A DNA stretch of 36,158 bases from Priapulus caudatus (lineage: Eukaryota; Priapulida; Priapulimorpha; Priapulimorphida; Priapulidae): positions 244,579 to 280,736 of the forward strand of contig NW_014577350.1 in assembly GCF_000485595.1 (NCBI RefSeq), read 5' to 3'. Both the position numbers and the translations under genes were made by a program. Shown one piece after another: positions 21,769 through 32,599 of the stretch; the first letter of the stretch is position 1; each line of letters starts with the position of its first letter. Below the pieces are notes generated by a model. The model was given only the letters and a program-made list of their open reading frames with translations, searched no databases and was not told where the DNA came from.

Positions 21769-21950
21769 ACCTCAACTACGACGCAGCTCGGCTAGGTGAT
21801 TGCACTGCATCGCATTCTAAAGCGAATGTGTTTTATTCTTTTCTAAATGTCACGTTTTGTTATAAGATGCACCTCAACTCCGACGCAGCTCGGCTAGGAG
21901 ATTGCACTGCATCGCATTCTAAGGGGAATGCGTTTTCCCCGTTTCACGTT
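21769..21950. repeat. Two-copy 102-bp tandem repeat
   Basis: acctcaactacgacgcagct, cggctaggtgattgcactgc recurs at 21871 with few changes. Confidence 0.88.
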
Positions 21951-21999
21951 TTGATATACGTTTATATAATATGGCGACTGAAGCCAGCACTGAAGCAAC

Positions 22000-22655
22000 A
22001 TCACACTAGCTGAGTGGTAGCAGCCGCGAGTCGGGTCTTTGTCGGATGTGATGCGAACGAAGGGTAACGTGCAGTGGATGATTCAATCACGAAACATCAC
22101 ACCGACATTAGAGCAATGCCCGCGTCCAGTTACGGCCGTCATAATGGGCACGGATGGCTGCCACTACCGCGGAGGTGGCCATCTTTAAAACCCGTTGATC
22201 TAATCCGACGTGTTTGACAGAAACAATCACCTAACTGCGAAGGTGACCCGTGGCATTTAATCACGGGATGAGCAGTAGGCGAGATGGCCGCGGGGCAGTG
22301 CTGTCATGGCGGTGGCGGCGGCGGCGTCGTCCCGTTCATCGTTGTCGTCGTTGCAGCTGCTGCTGCTGCCACACGCAGCACGTCGCGGGTGCATCTGCGA
22401 GCAGACGCGATACAGTAACAACACCATCACGCCGTAGGAGCATCTGCGAGACGGAGCGACCGTGAGCGAAATGCGAACTTGCTTGCACGCGCGTAGCAGT
22501 TTGCCGTTTAAATTTGCGTTGCGGCGGCGGCGGAATTTCGTATGCTGACCGGTTCGTTGTTGTGTGTTTGAAGTAGGTGACGCCACGGTCTGCTTGGCGC
22601 GTGCGACTGAGAGGCAGTGCAGGCTAGACAGTATTGTGCAACGATGGTTACGATG
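22000..22655. other. CpG- and GCC-rich stretch without recognised gene
   Basis: More GC-rich than the surrounding intron, with ggcggcggcggc near 22310 and 22520. It could be an internal regulatory or promoter region, but I see no first exon with a convincing donor that would join exon G. Confidence 0.3.
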
Positions 22656-22661
22656 AGGTCT

Positions 22662-22775
22662 ATCTGTGCGTACAGCTTGGGATGCACGACGATGCAGTAT
22701 ATTTGCGTGCAGCTGGGATGCACAGCGATGCAGTTTAGCTGCCCGCAGTTTCGATGCACAGCTGTGCAGTCTATC
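22662..22775. repeat. Three-copy minisatellite (about 36 bp)
   Basis: Units of the type gcgtgcagctgggatgcac, agcgatgcagt repeat three times with decay. Confidence 0.8.
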
Positions 22776-22796
22776 ACACGTACGTGATGTTAATCT

Positions 22797-23495
22797 GTAC
22801 GCACCGCCATCTATTGATGAATTGAATTTTTATTAATTTTTAACTTTTTAACTTTTTTAAATTTTTGTTTCAGCCAGAACCACCTCCCAGACGTGCTGAT
22901 TCTGAAAATATCTTTAGTTTTCCTCTAGACTGCGGAGTTCTCTAGTTATGCGAGTACGAACTAATTCGGCTGAACAACTTTATATATACTAGCAGAAAGT
23001 ATACCCGTAGAACCAGCAAATGTTGTCTTTAAATATAAACTCCATGTAAGTGACACAAATAAAGTTAAATATTTCATGTAACTGAAAAGAAAACCACTGC
23101 ACTGGGTACAACAGAACCCTGGCACAGCTACTGGCCACTGACTACTGTGTCAGTACGGTGTACGTCAAAGCAGAGTGAGCAGGGGGGAATCTGCAGTAGG
23201 GGGGGGGGATCTGAGACGTAGCACCATCTATTGAGGAATAGATTTTTGTTTGAGCCAGAACCATCTCCCAGACGTGGTGATTCTGAATATGCTCATACGG
23301 CGGCAGTCAAGAGACGCAGTGTAATTCCCACGTATGTGATGTGGATCTGCTGTACGCACTGCCATCTATTGACGAATAGCATTTTTTCGAATTTTTGACT
23401 TAATACTTAATACTTAAACTTTTTTTAATTTTTTTCTCAGCCAGAACCATCTCCCAGACGTGGTGATTCTGAATATATCTTCAGTTAGCGCGATT
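22797..23495. repeat. Three-copy dispersed unit with splice-acceptor-like core
   Basis: The unit runs cgcaccgccatctattga, then an AT-rich stretch, then tttttgtttcagccagaacc, then tcccagacgtggtgattctg. Copies lie at about 22797-22925, 23220-23300 and 23353-23490. Copies 1 and 3 carry a strong pyrimidine tract plus CAG; copy 2 has GAG instead. Confidence 0.85.
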
Positions 23496-23582
23496 GAGTG
23501 ATAAATCAGGGCGAAAAGCGCGAACAAACAAACACACACACACACACACAAGATTAGCCAAATTATAGTATAGATAGATATA
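22979..23582 (+). mobile_element. Possible non-autonomous retroposon
   Basis: Starts with tatatatactagcagaaag, similar to the repeat end at 83-145 (minus strand). Ends gcgcgaacaaacaaacac, a CA run, then attatagtatagatagata, a style of 3' end seen in RTE-like elements. Two of the three repeat units above lie inside it. No coding capacity. Boundaries are tentative. Confidence 0.35.
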
Positions 23583-23957
23583 TATATATTGAGCGTTCTA
23601 ATTACACGGCGTTTATGCGGCCATTTGCCGTGCAGCCCCCCCCCCCACTCACTGGCCGTGGAGCCCCTCTCGAAACCACATTGTTTACGGTCGCTAGTGG
23701 CCGTGTACCTTTTAAGAGGTGATTTAATTAAATAAAATCAGTTTACATCTTTATTAAAATCTACCAATCCAATCCACCAACAGTGGTTTAAGTAGTTGAT
23801 GGGAAAATTATTTTTGGTAAACCCCGTGAGAGGTGGCATTGGATGCCCCTTCATCATGTATTTCATTTTGGCCTTGGTTGGAAAATTTTGAGAGTCAATG
23901 TCAATGATGAAGTGGCCTTGGCCCAAAACTAATGAAATTCGAGGCCTGTATATATAT

Positions 23958-24616
23958 CAAGAGCGTACAATAGAGAGCGTACAACGGTGAAATGCTGAAA
24001 CCATGTTGCAGCACCTACCTTGTTAGTATAAAACAAACCGCATACATGTCCCTACGATGCCCCTACGCTGAGATAATGAGCGGTGAAAATCTGGTATTTT
24101 CGCCGAAAACCGACTCGAGATACCTGCTGACTGCGACTGTCTCTCGCTTTGAGATAACTTCGGGAAACCTCGCGTGTTTCCGTCAATGATTGACAAATGG
24201 AATGAATGACGTCTGTTATTGATTGCCATAGTGATGACCCCCACCTGTGCCCACCTCACGCTGGATGTAGTAAACTCTGTAGTACTGACGTAATGAGTCA
24301 GCGCTACCATGGCGCTGCACAGCGGCGACCGGAAATTAACACACTGACCACAAAGCGAGAGAGGGTCGCAGCAAACAGGGATCTCGAGTCGGTTTTCGGC
24401 AAAAATAGCAGATTTTCACCGCTCATTATCTCAGCGTAGGGGCATCGCAGGGACAAGCGGTTTGTTTTATATTAGCAAGGTAGGACAGCTGATCAATAAT
24501 ACCGCTGATGAATCGTCAAAATAAAACGGGCAAAGTTTATTTTTTTAATTCGACTAATACTGCAACATGGTTTCAGCATTTCATCGTTGTACGCTCTCCT
24601 TCTTTTTACGCTCTTG
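23958..24616. mobile_element. CARGAG foldback element, long-armed (659 bp)
   Basis: Starts caagagcgtaca and ends tacgctcttg. Long imperfect inverted arms of about 200 bp: gcccctacgctgagataatg on the left pairs with cattatctcagcgtaggggc on the right, and cgactcgagat pairs with atctcgagtcg. The central part (about 24160-24350) is unpaired. Flanks are AT runs, so the target duplication cannot be defined. Open frames in the arms mirror each other and are not genes. Confidence 0.88.
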
Positions 24617-24641
24617 TGTATATATATATATATATATATAT

Positions 24642-24705
24642 CAGGAGTAGATAATAGGGAACCTACTATGGGGAGGTACTATCTACTATAGGGAATCTAC
24701 TCCTG
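24642..24705. mobile_element. Minimal CAGGAG foldback element
   Basis: caggagtagataataggga on the left pairs with tagggaatctactcctg on the right. It sits in an AT run directly after the 659-bp element, suggesting repeated insertion into TA-rich sequence. Confidence 0.8.
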
Positions 24706-26525
24706 ATATATATATAAGAGTCTATGTTTATGCGTATAACTTGCACAGTTAGTGTCGGTTCGTTATGTCTGGCAAATAATTTCTTGATTTTTTTCCCCAG
24801 TATGACATTTTGAGTTCCGAAAATTAAATGAGATAACCGAGTGATATGAAACTGCGAGCATACATAGCCGGCTGTAATCTATTGGCAGCATTACCTGTTG
24901 GATAAACCCAATCTCATGTTTTCACCTTCTGCTGCGCTCCACGTGAATTGTGCAATATCGCGTTTCACAAATTGTCTCGCAAATTGCTCTAGTCAGGTAT
25001 TTATTTCTTCATATATATACGCACTCTGGTGACGGATGCAGGTTTCTTTGCTGCTTGCACGTCAGGCGAAGATACGATCTGAAGACATGTGTCATCATCA
25101 GTTTCGATTCTGCATGCGTTTATATATCCATACATCCGTGAAGATATGTCTAGATCTTGAACAAACCATAATGTTTCATGTTCTATTGATAATGATCTTT
25201 GATTCTATGAAACATCGAAATCATGTGCCCTATCCTATCATTTGTGAGAGAATATAAGAAGTTAAACCATTGCTACACCATTCATGTTCCCTAAATAAAT
25301 GTGTAAATTCGGAGTAAATTATACCACTAAATGCATAGTTTATTATTAAAAGATTTACTTGTTTATTATGATTATTACGGAAACAAAATGTCAATTTTAT
25401 CTGCGCGAGAAGAATATTGCAAATAGAAAATACAACTATAATGCGAATATACAAAAGCTGTGCACACACGCGCGTGCACGCGCGCTCACACGCATGTGAA
25501 ATGTAATGCCTTTATTGTTATGCCGCAAGTTGCCTTTATTAGACCTGCCGGAGAAATCACCTGTCCAACAATTTGTGCACAACACGTGTGACACTGACAC
25601 CTTATACCATTGCTTTCATTCAGTAATTACTATAATGGGATAATTAACTATTTCAAGTAGATGAACTCCCGTGAAGTTGAGCCCTAATCTGCACCTAGTG
25701 GTGTGCTGTATACGTAGTAGTTACTACCTTTTCATTTTATCACGAATAATAACCAGGAAAATACAAGACGCCATTTGCAACAAGAGAGAATTTTCAGTGA
25801 CGGTGCACATCTTGGTTGTCACATGCAGGAAGACAGAAATTAGTGAATACATATCGTTTTAGAAACCTCAACAGACTCTGCCTTATCACGATTATCTTAT
25901 AGAGCCTACTAACACCTCGTAAATTCTGTGTGGTGGACACGCACACGCACGCACGCGTACACACACATAATATAATCATATATAATATATCAATATACAT
26001 ATATATATATGGGTGCGTGTGTGCGTGCGTGCGTGCAATCCCACTACGACTGTATAGCATATGATGATTATACATTTTTAGACGAAGGCCTGTTCAGCAC
26101 GAAGCCTCTGACGCCCACTCCATCTTATTCCATATCAACTTTATGAGTAGCCCCTGGCCAGCACAGTTCTAAAATACACCATTAGTTCGGATTATTTTGG
26201 TACATGATTACGCTCACGTACGTGCTAACCTAATTCGCCCGCGTGAGTGTAAAACCAAACCTAGCTGTTCCTAATGCTTACTCGATGCTGTAATGATATA
26301 ATGTCTCTCAGTCGTTCCATTCCCTGCTTGAACGGGGCAACCATGCAGTAGTCGGTCGGTACATTTGATGCACTCAGAGTTGGGCATTTTTTTCGATGCC
26401 GTATAGGCGCGTTACTCATTTTCACAGCTTTTTCAGTGCTAACATTCACTTGCAGTTCCGCTTGCAAATGTAAACCAGTCGATAGGATGTTATATTAGAG
26501 AGGTCAACGACGACGGCGTATAGAG
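24706..26525. other. Intron F-G, later part, nothing recognised
   Basis: Contains only short CA, CG and AT microsatellite runs (25465-25495, 25937-26035). No coding or RNA gene recognised. Confidence 0.6.
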
Positions 26526-26542
26526 CCTCTCTCGTCTCGTCT

Positions 26543-26576
<34 letters not shown>

Positions 26577-26799
26577 TTCTCTTGTCTCTTTCTCTTAGCT
26601 CTCTCTCTCTCTCTCTCTTCTCTTCTTCTCTTCCTTCGTCTCGCTCTCGCCGTCTCGCCCTCTCCCCCATTCGGTCTCCCCATCTCTCTTCGGTCCTATC
26701 AAACCGCCCATCTACCCGTCTTTCGTCTACCTCTCGTCTGCTCCCTTCTCTCTCTTCCCTCTTCTCTCTCACTTCTAACCCCACCTCCCTCGCTCTCTC

Positions 26800-26843
<44 letters not shown>

Positions 26844-26970
26844 CTCTCTCTCTCTTTCCCTCTCGCCCTCTCCTTCTCTCTCCCACTCCCTCTCTCCCCC
26901 TCTCCCTCTCTGTCCCTCTCGCCCCTCCCCCCCCTCTCATCTCCTCTCCGCTCTCTCGTACCTCGCTCTT
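26526..26970. repeat. TC-rich polypyrimidine tract
   Basis: About 445 bp, almost all C and T on the + strand, with pure CT runs near 26545-26571 and 26810-26855. It ends about 75 bp before the exon G acceptor. The long open frames on both strands (SLSLS or RERER repeats) are artefacts. Confidence 0.95.
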
Positions 26971-27046
26971 TGCGATCTGCTTGCGTCTACAAAGATAAAC
27001 GTTCGTTACTTCAACACGTCTTCCGGCCTGCCTGTGGCGGTTGCAG

Positions 27047-27176
27047 ATCACACCGGATGCACGCGGGCAGTACGTGCTGCACGCCGGTTCTACTATCTCA
27101 CCTCGCAGCGCGATCCCCGGATTTCAGGCAGATTGGTGGCCGGACTTGAGGCCTCTTCTGTACAGACAGAACCCAG
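27047..27176 (+). CDS. PDE3: PDE3 exon G (HNRxHAxD metal-site motif), frame broken by small indels
   Basis: The acceptor is tggcggttgcag| and the donor is acccag|gtgcga. This exon must carry the phosphodiesterase signature with the catalytic His and the first metal-binding His. The bases clearly derive from codons for YHNRMHAADVLHAVYYLTSQ followed by RIPGFQ, but no single frame reads them. Relative to that expected reading one base is missing near 27052, and extra bases sit near 27067, 27072, 27088-27090 and 27111. From about 27113 the frame is good again (IPGF, then WPDLRPLLYRQNP) and ends in phase 1. Net change is +4 bases: 130 nt are present where 126 would give the required phase 1 to phase 1 exon. 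The exon directly follows a 440-bp TC-rich tract, a typical place for poor polishing. The end of the exon starts the PDE3-specific insert. Confidence 0.85.
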
Positions 27177-27253
27177 GTGCGATAGTAATGTCGACGCTGC
27201 GTGTCAACAGCGCTCGGTTTAGGTGGCGCTATTATATAATATATTAGGAATTC

Positions 27254-27271
27254 GCCTATTATCTACTTCTG
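27254..27271. mobile_element. Solo end of a CAGGAG foldback
   Basis: gcctattatctacttctg is the inverse of cagaagtagataataggc, one mismatch from the 24642 element end. The partner arm is not clear. Confidence 0.45.
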
Positions 27272-27351
27272 ATATATATATAATATGTATATGTGTATAT
27301 ATGATATATTACTATTATATATATATATATATTATATATATATTATATATA

Positions 27352-27393
<42 letters not shown>
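27272..27393. repeat. AT and (AAT)n microsatellite
   Basis: A TA-rich run followed by uninterrupted taa/aat units from about 27357. Confidence 0.95.
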
Positions 27394-27696
27394 TGTAAGT
27401 GTTTAGTAAATTGTCGTATTCCCGCAGTGATAAGAGATGAGGTGACTAGGCCACCATATTGGTCAATTAAGAATCTGTTTTATGCCTGTTAATAAAATGG
27501 ATAGGTAAACCTAGGGGCGAGTGCTAACTAATCAAAAAAAAACTAAAACATTAAGAATAGTTCAATAAAAAATTTAAAACATGTAATAAAAACTTGCTTT
27601 TTTAAAAACTTTTGTTAACAACAAAATCTAAAAAATTCTTAAAACTAACTTTAAAAATTCCATTTCCATTTTCATTAGGCAAAAACTATAAACAAA

Positions 27697-28088
27697 CTAG
27701 AGCATTCGGAGAGTGCAGACCTCCGCCAAGGCAGCTCAATTGTCTCCTGGTGATGAACATTTGTATTAATTAATTAATTAATTAATAACTTAATTAGGAT
27801 CTGGATCATCACCAAAAATGTCATAAATTTGTGATAGTTCACCCGCATTTCTGACGTTTCCTGAAAATTTTATTAATTAATTGGATCCGGATCACCACCA
27901 AAATTGTATGAATTCTAAGTTAACCCATTTCTGACCTAGCTATCCTGAAAATTTTATGACAATTCGCCCATAACTTTTTCAGTTCGGCTGTACACAAAAT
28001 AATACAAAGAAACGCACAAACCCACAAACCAACAAACGCGGGTGAAAACATAACCTCCTGCCAACCCCTTGCCCTTGGCGGAGGTAAT
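27697..28088 (+). mobile_element. Complete copy of the interspersed repeat with CCTCCGCCAAGG ends
   Basis: Head ctagagcattcggagagtg, cagacctccgccaaggcagc; tail aacataacctcctgccaacc, cttggcggaggtaat. The segments cctccgccaagg and ccttggcggagg form an inverted pair near the two ends. The interior includes ggatccggatcaccacca. Similar sequences are, as far as I recall, widespread in aquatic invertebrate genomes; I do not assign a superfamily. Confidence 0.75.
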
Positions 28089-28230
28089 CAGACGAGTGAA
28101 CATTAAGTTCTATCTGTCCTCGCTATACCAACATACATTGAAATAATGTCCAATCTCTTTATTGTCAATCCATGCTGATAATTCAATTTGTGTGCTCACA
28201 AATATTGCGGCCACCTGACATGACATAGAG

Positions 28231-28251
28231 GCTCTCTATTATTCACTCCTG
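28231..28251. mobile_element. Solo end of a CAGGAG foldback
   Basis: gctctctattattcactcctg is the inverse of a caggagtgaataat end, followed by atatgata. Only one arm seen. Confidence 0.45.
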
Positions 28252-29790
28252 ATATGATAGGGTGGGAAAGTAAATGAAACCGTGTCAACGACAACAGTAG
28301 GTCGTGTCACTTGGTGAGATTTCGGCGAGGGGGGAAGTGCATGCTGCTAGACTAGTGTCCAAAAGGCATGTTCGTACGTCCGATAGCCGTATTTGATCAG
28401 TACGTAAATAAAACAGACCGTATTTCACGCCATGCATAATTCATTCAACGAGAAAATTGCTGTCGTGCTATACACAACACAGTCTACTGATTCTAGTCAT
28501 GGTTTTTGGTGGGTATTTCTTTACAGAAAAGTACCGTCGTACGAGGAGGTTTGCACGTCCACGTGTACACACGCTCAATCAGTACTTAATCCGTTTTGCA
28601 AGCAATGCTGCTGCCAATTAAATTTGCATGGCTTGTAGTGGCATTTTTACGTGGCTTCAGCAAATGCTAGAATCGGCAGGAGATACGAAACGATCGCCTG
28701 GGTGCATCGTTGGTATCGTTGTATCGTTGGTATAAAGGTGTAGTGGATTGCTGTCAAGTCATCAAATTTTACGTTCTGTGTCACGTCACGACAGACTGTG
28801 AATGAATTTCAACAACTTGTTTGAACTCCCCGATCTCATGCAGTGGGCCGTGTACCAACATTTCATCGGCCCCGGATCTTGCAGCATATAGGGCTTTTTC
28901 ATACACCTGTTCCCCTGCTGCCCGAATCACACACGACTAGGATGTGGTTCGAGAAAGGGCATATATCGCCGTGATTTTCTTCCTTCCTCAGAACCAGGCA
29001 ATTATGTATGGAATGGTTGCCATTAGGCGTCAAATTCATGTTATCTTAACGGGAAATCCCATTACGGCGTACGTATACAGACGCGGGCGAGACGTGACGT
29101 CACCCGCCGGGATATGTTATGCTATGTTCTCGTACTTGTCGGTGTCCATGCACTGCACTGGATATAGTGAGCAATGGTGTAGGACGGGATGTGACTAGAC
29201 TATAGATGGTGTTAGAATATATCGATGTGCGCCCAACGTAAAACTGAAGAGAATGCGGTGAAACGGTATAATGCAGTCAGTGTGCTCCTGGAACTAGAGA
29301 TGGCATGTGAATAATTGAGTCGTGAACCTGTTTTGAACAGGTTGAAGTGTACTCAAATATTCCGCAAGTCTTGGACGAGCGTTCATAAAACTGAGAAGAT
29401 TACATATAACATAGATATATATGTATAGTATTTTTATGTAGGGCAATGCATAAATGTTTACCAATTTTGTTATTTCGATGTTTTAGTAGACATGAAGTCG
29501 TCTTTTATGGTTGTGGTTAGTCTGCGATACTCCTCCTGCAATCCTTCTGTCCGTTCATGTATTTTAAATTGTGCCTCCATGCGTGGCCGTCCACCCTGCG
29601 GTAAATAGTAAGTAGGGCAATTAGGTAATATGCCACGAGTGAGATCAAATGTAGTGTATCTAATGCCGTCGTCTATTAACTAGCATAACATGACAAAAGA
29701 ACTCTAAAACATACTTGCTAGACAAAACTCTAGTAAGTATTTTATGCAATGCACTGCCGACTATATAGACGACTAGATTCGTAACTATAG
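28252..29790. other. Intron G-H, middle part, nothing recognised
   Basis: No repeat, RNA gene or coding segment recognised. Open frames at 28432-28638 and 28944-29198 have no known similarity. Confidence 0.6.
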
Positions 29791-29797
29791 TCAGTAT

Positions 29798-29851
29798 CAA
29801 GAGCGTATAAAGAAGGAAAGAGCGTATATATACATTCTTTATAGGCTCTTG
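29798..29851. mobile_element. Minimal CARGAG foldback, 7-bp target duplication
   Basis: Starts caagagcgtataaagaagg and ends ttctttataggctcttg. Flanked by tcagtat (29791-29797 and 29852-29858). The flanks are not AT-only, which makes this the clearest target duplication of the family together with 32600-32693. Confidence 0.88.
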
Positions 29852-30028
29852 TCAGTATGCAGCTACTAAATAACTAACTCTACACGCGTAGGCACTATAT
29901 AGTCCCAATTTCCGCCACATGTACTGCCGTAGGCGAATAGCTCCACGAGTAGAGATTTAAAAAAAAGTCGCTCTGTATCATCAATGTCTCGTATATTATA
30001 CCTTAGTGAGTATGTTCCTGTAAGTGAA

Positions 30029-30251
30029 GCTCATAGGGTCTATGTCCCCCAGGGTACTGCCGGAACGTACACTGGTAACTATCTGATATGGTTAGGGTTA
30101 GGGAGTAAGCGTAGGCGACTCCCTAGACTCGTTAGTGGAGTAGGCGAGGTACGGTCCGGCATATTAGATAGTACCAGGGTACGTTCCGGTATACCGGACC
30201 GTACCCAGGGTACTTTTCGGCAGTACCCTGGGGGACATAGACCCTAGGAGC
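30029..30251 (+). mobile_element. Mutator-like MITE carrying TTAGGG repeats, copy 1
   Basis: Inverted ends start gctcatagggtctatgtccc and continue cagggtactgccggaacgta; the right end is the inverse with a few changes. The flanking 9-mers are gtaagtgaa (30020-30028) and gtcagtgaa (30252-30260), 8 of 9 identical. A 9-bp duplication with long inverted ends suits Mutator-type elements. It holds two telomere-type hexamers (30090-30103). The open frame 29984-30247 is not a gene. Confidence 0.82.
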
Positions 30252-30940
30252 GTCAGTGAACGGTAGTGATTCCCATTGGGCTTAGTGAATACGGCTTGAT
30301 GCGGCGCGCGTTCTCATCACGTGCTGCTACATTGCTGTTTTGTTTTTCATTCTACCCGTTGAAAAACTTTAAAGTAAACTGAAGAGATTTTCACGGAGAA
30401 ATTATGCGGTTTATACGCACGTCAGGCATTCAAATTACGGGCATTCCGCGCTTGCGTGCTTCAGCTGTGCTCACTTCTTTGTGGCGCATTTATTATATGC
30501 ATGAGAGATGAATTTCCTGGAAGGTGTTTTGATTAACGCTTGACGACTTGGAGAATGAGATCAATAATATTGGACAGCGATATTGTACACTTATTCACGG
30601 CAGACTGTCCGAATTAAATGTGTCTCTGTATCACATTGGAAGTGCCTAAAAACAGGCATTTGTTTTTTTATTCACTTATGATCAGATGCTGTCATTAAAA
30701 TCAGGAACACCTATTCAACATTTGAAACAGTGTATGAAAACTGAATACATTATTTTTTATGTAACCGAATATTTTGCTGTAACATGTCCTTAAAAATGTC
30801 CTTGGCATTTTGCCGAAGCCTAGGGCATATAGAACAAATCTAATGATCAGTCTCGAGGGGGATTGTATAGTTAGCAGTACATTAATTACATTATAATACG
30901 TTATGTTCGCGAGAAAAGACTGTCTAGTATCAGGACTCAG

Positions 30941-31078
30941 GAATATCATATTATAGACTCTATAGATCTCTATAGAGGAGAGTCATAACAGACTCTATAG
31001 ATCTCTATAGAGGAATGTTATAATATAGATAATATATATCTCTATAGAGGAATATCATAATATAGACTATATAATAAT
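30941..31078. repeat. Three-copy minisatellite (about 37 bp) with internal palindrome
   Basis: The unit agactctatagatctctat, agaggaatatcataatat repeats three times. Each unit contains the palindromic core ctatagatctctatag. It ends about 95 bp before exon H. Confidence 0.85.
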
Positions 31079-31174
31079 ATTTTATATGTCTTTAGATGTC
31101 TATATTTATGACACGCCTGCTAGTATCAATTAGTACTACCTATATCTCTGTACGTGTGTTACTCTCCTTGGCAG

Positions 31175-31347
31175 ATGGGATGGTCTTACTGAGTAGGCCC
31201 AGCTTTCAGGCGGAGGACAGCTACGGCATTGTCGGGGGCAACTTTCCTGCTCTCGAACTGATGGCAATGTACACTGCTGCAGCGATGCACGACTACGACC
31301 ACCCGGGCAGGACCAATGCCTTCTTAGTCACTACCTTTGCTGAAAAT
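31175..31347 (+). CDS. PDE3: PDE3 exon H (PDE3 insert and HDYDHPGRTN motif)
   Basis: 173 nt, entered in phase 1 and left in phase 0; acceptor ctctccttggcag|, donor gaaaat|gtgaga. The translation starts GMVLLSRPSFQAEDSYG, the second half of the PDE3-specific insert, then GNFPALELMAMYTAAA, then MHDYDHPGRTNAFLVTTFAEN. The His-Asp pair of HDYDHPG binds the catalytic metals in class I phosphodiesterases. All conserved residues are present. The insert, counted from LTSQ (exon G) to ALELMA, is a few residues shorter than in mammalian PDE3 and little conserved apart from the ESYG-like EDSYG. Confidence 0.97.
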
Positions 31348-32299
31348 GTGAGAAATGCATGTCGCGCTATACATAATTCGATATCTGCCATAAATTTAAC
31401 TATTTTACTCAGCCGATTCTCCATGTGTTTATTCGTCTCTAAGTTGCGCAATAAAACTGTGGGGGTTGGCAACGATGCATCTATCCCGTGTTTCCAATTC
31501 GGAGACGTGGTTTTGCTACGAAACGCCCCGCAGTACGGTGTGTTCGGCTGTCAATCTATGTTTTTTTCGCATCGGTATTACTAATTGCCTACTCGACAAG
31601 TGGAGCAGAAGTAATGCGCTGCATCCGGCTGCAAGCTATATCGCCGCTGAAATTGCAGCTAGACATGAAGTTCAGCAGGTGATGTGCGTCGGTTTGCGCG
31701 CACGGCAACGTTAGCCCACTAAATGAGAAAAGTGGATTAGCGACTTCTCGTGGCATAGCTTCAGGAAGTGAAGCCGTACAATCTGTAAGAAGCTTATGAA
31801 TCTTAATTGCCGTTCCTCGCGTTGGTTTCTAGCCGTGTCTTTCATGCGCTCGTAGCACGTCTAGATTGGGACTCCCCAACGCGGTTCTTTCTGCTTCGCT
31901 GGTCGTGCCCGCTGTCAGCTTCCTTTGAAGCAGCGAACGAGGTCACACGCATGGTCATTATCTAACTAATGCTAGTTTTCCGATCGACCTGTCACATGGG
32001 TGCGTTCGATCAGACTTTTTCCTCGTTTTCTCCGACGTCATACCTACAGACGTGCGGCGATTATGTTACGCCACGTGTGACAGCCACTCGAGGCTTTTTT
32101 TGCCAACATCGCGTGAATGATCGACTCGGGCAAATATCTCGCTATAGATTATCTGACCCGATATCGTCCGCAGTGGATGACACGTCCGTGATGTATGGGA
32201 GCGGATGCGCGGGGCCGGTGGCGGGTGGGGGAGAAAGGAAGCTAGGTAGTAACAGCAGCATCTGTCACGTAGAAAAAGGACATTATTAATTACGCGCTT
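31348..32299. other. Intron H-I, first part, nothing recognised
   Basis: Moderately GC-rich sequence without recognised repeats. The open frame that extends exon H beyond its donor is read-through. Confidence 0.55.
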
Positions 32300-32302
32300 A
32301 AC

Positions 32303-32580
32303 GCCATCAGAGTTGCGCGAGCAGGTAATGGCCTTGGACATCTGCCTGATGTATGACTTCCCGGTGTGCTTCCCCTCCCGTGTACTTGCCCGCATGATCG
32401 ATAGGCTTGCAGATCGTGCTGACATCTAGTGGGCTGTGCGTGCGTGACACGTGGGTGGAGATGTCACTGAACCCGAACCGCTCGTCATGCGCGCAGGCGT
32501 CTGTCTTCACATTCCGTGCCTTCTTGAAGTCCATCTACCTATTCGTTGTGTATGTCAAGAGGCACATGCAGAATATCGCC
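32303..32580 (+). pseudogene. Coding-like fragment, unidentified and broken
   Basis: One frame reads ELREQVMALDICLMYDFPVC, FPSRVLARMIDRLADRADI and stops at about 32430. Another frame then reads LCVRDTWVEMSLNPNRSSCA, QASVFTFRAFLKSIYLFVVY. Composition looks more coding than the surrounding intron, and the two parts abut, as if a frameshift separated them. I recognise no family. It is not PDE3 and is out of order for it. It could be a decayed insertion or chance. Confidence 0.25.
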
Positions 32581-32599
32581 GTTATCTGCTCTGTATTAT

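Noticed and set aside
22250-22600. Internal CpG-rich promoter of a short PDE3 form
   Set aside because: GC-rich composition alone; no first exon with start codon and donor in phase with exon G could be supported.
26446-27051. 201-codon RE-rich minus-strand frame and its SLSLS counterpart on the + strand
   Set aside because: Both are translations of the TC/GA tract; a dinucleotide repeat keeps several frames open by chance.
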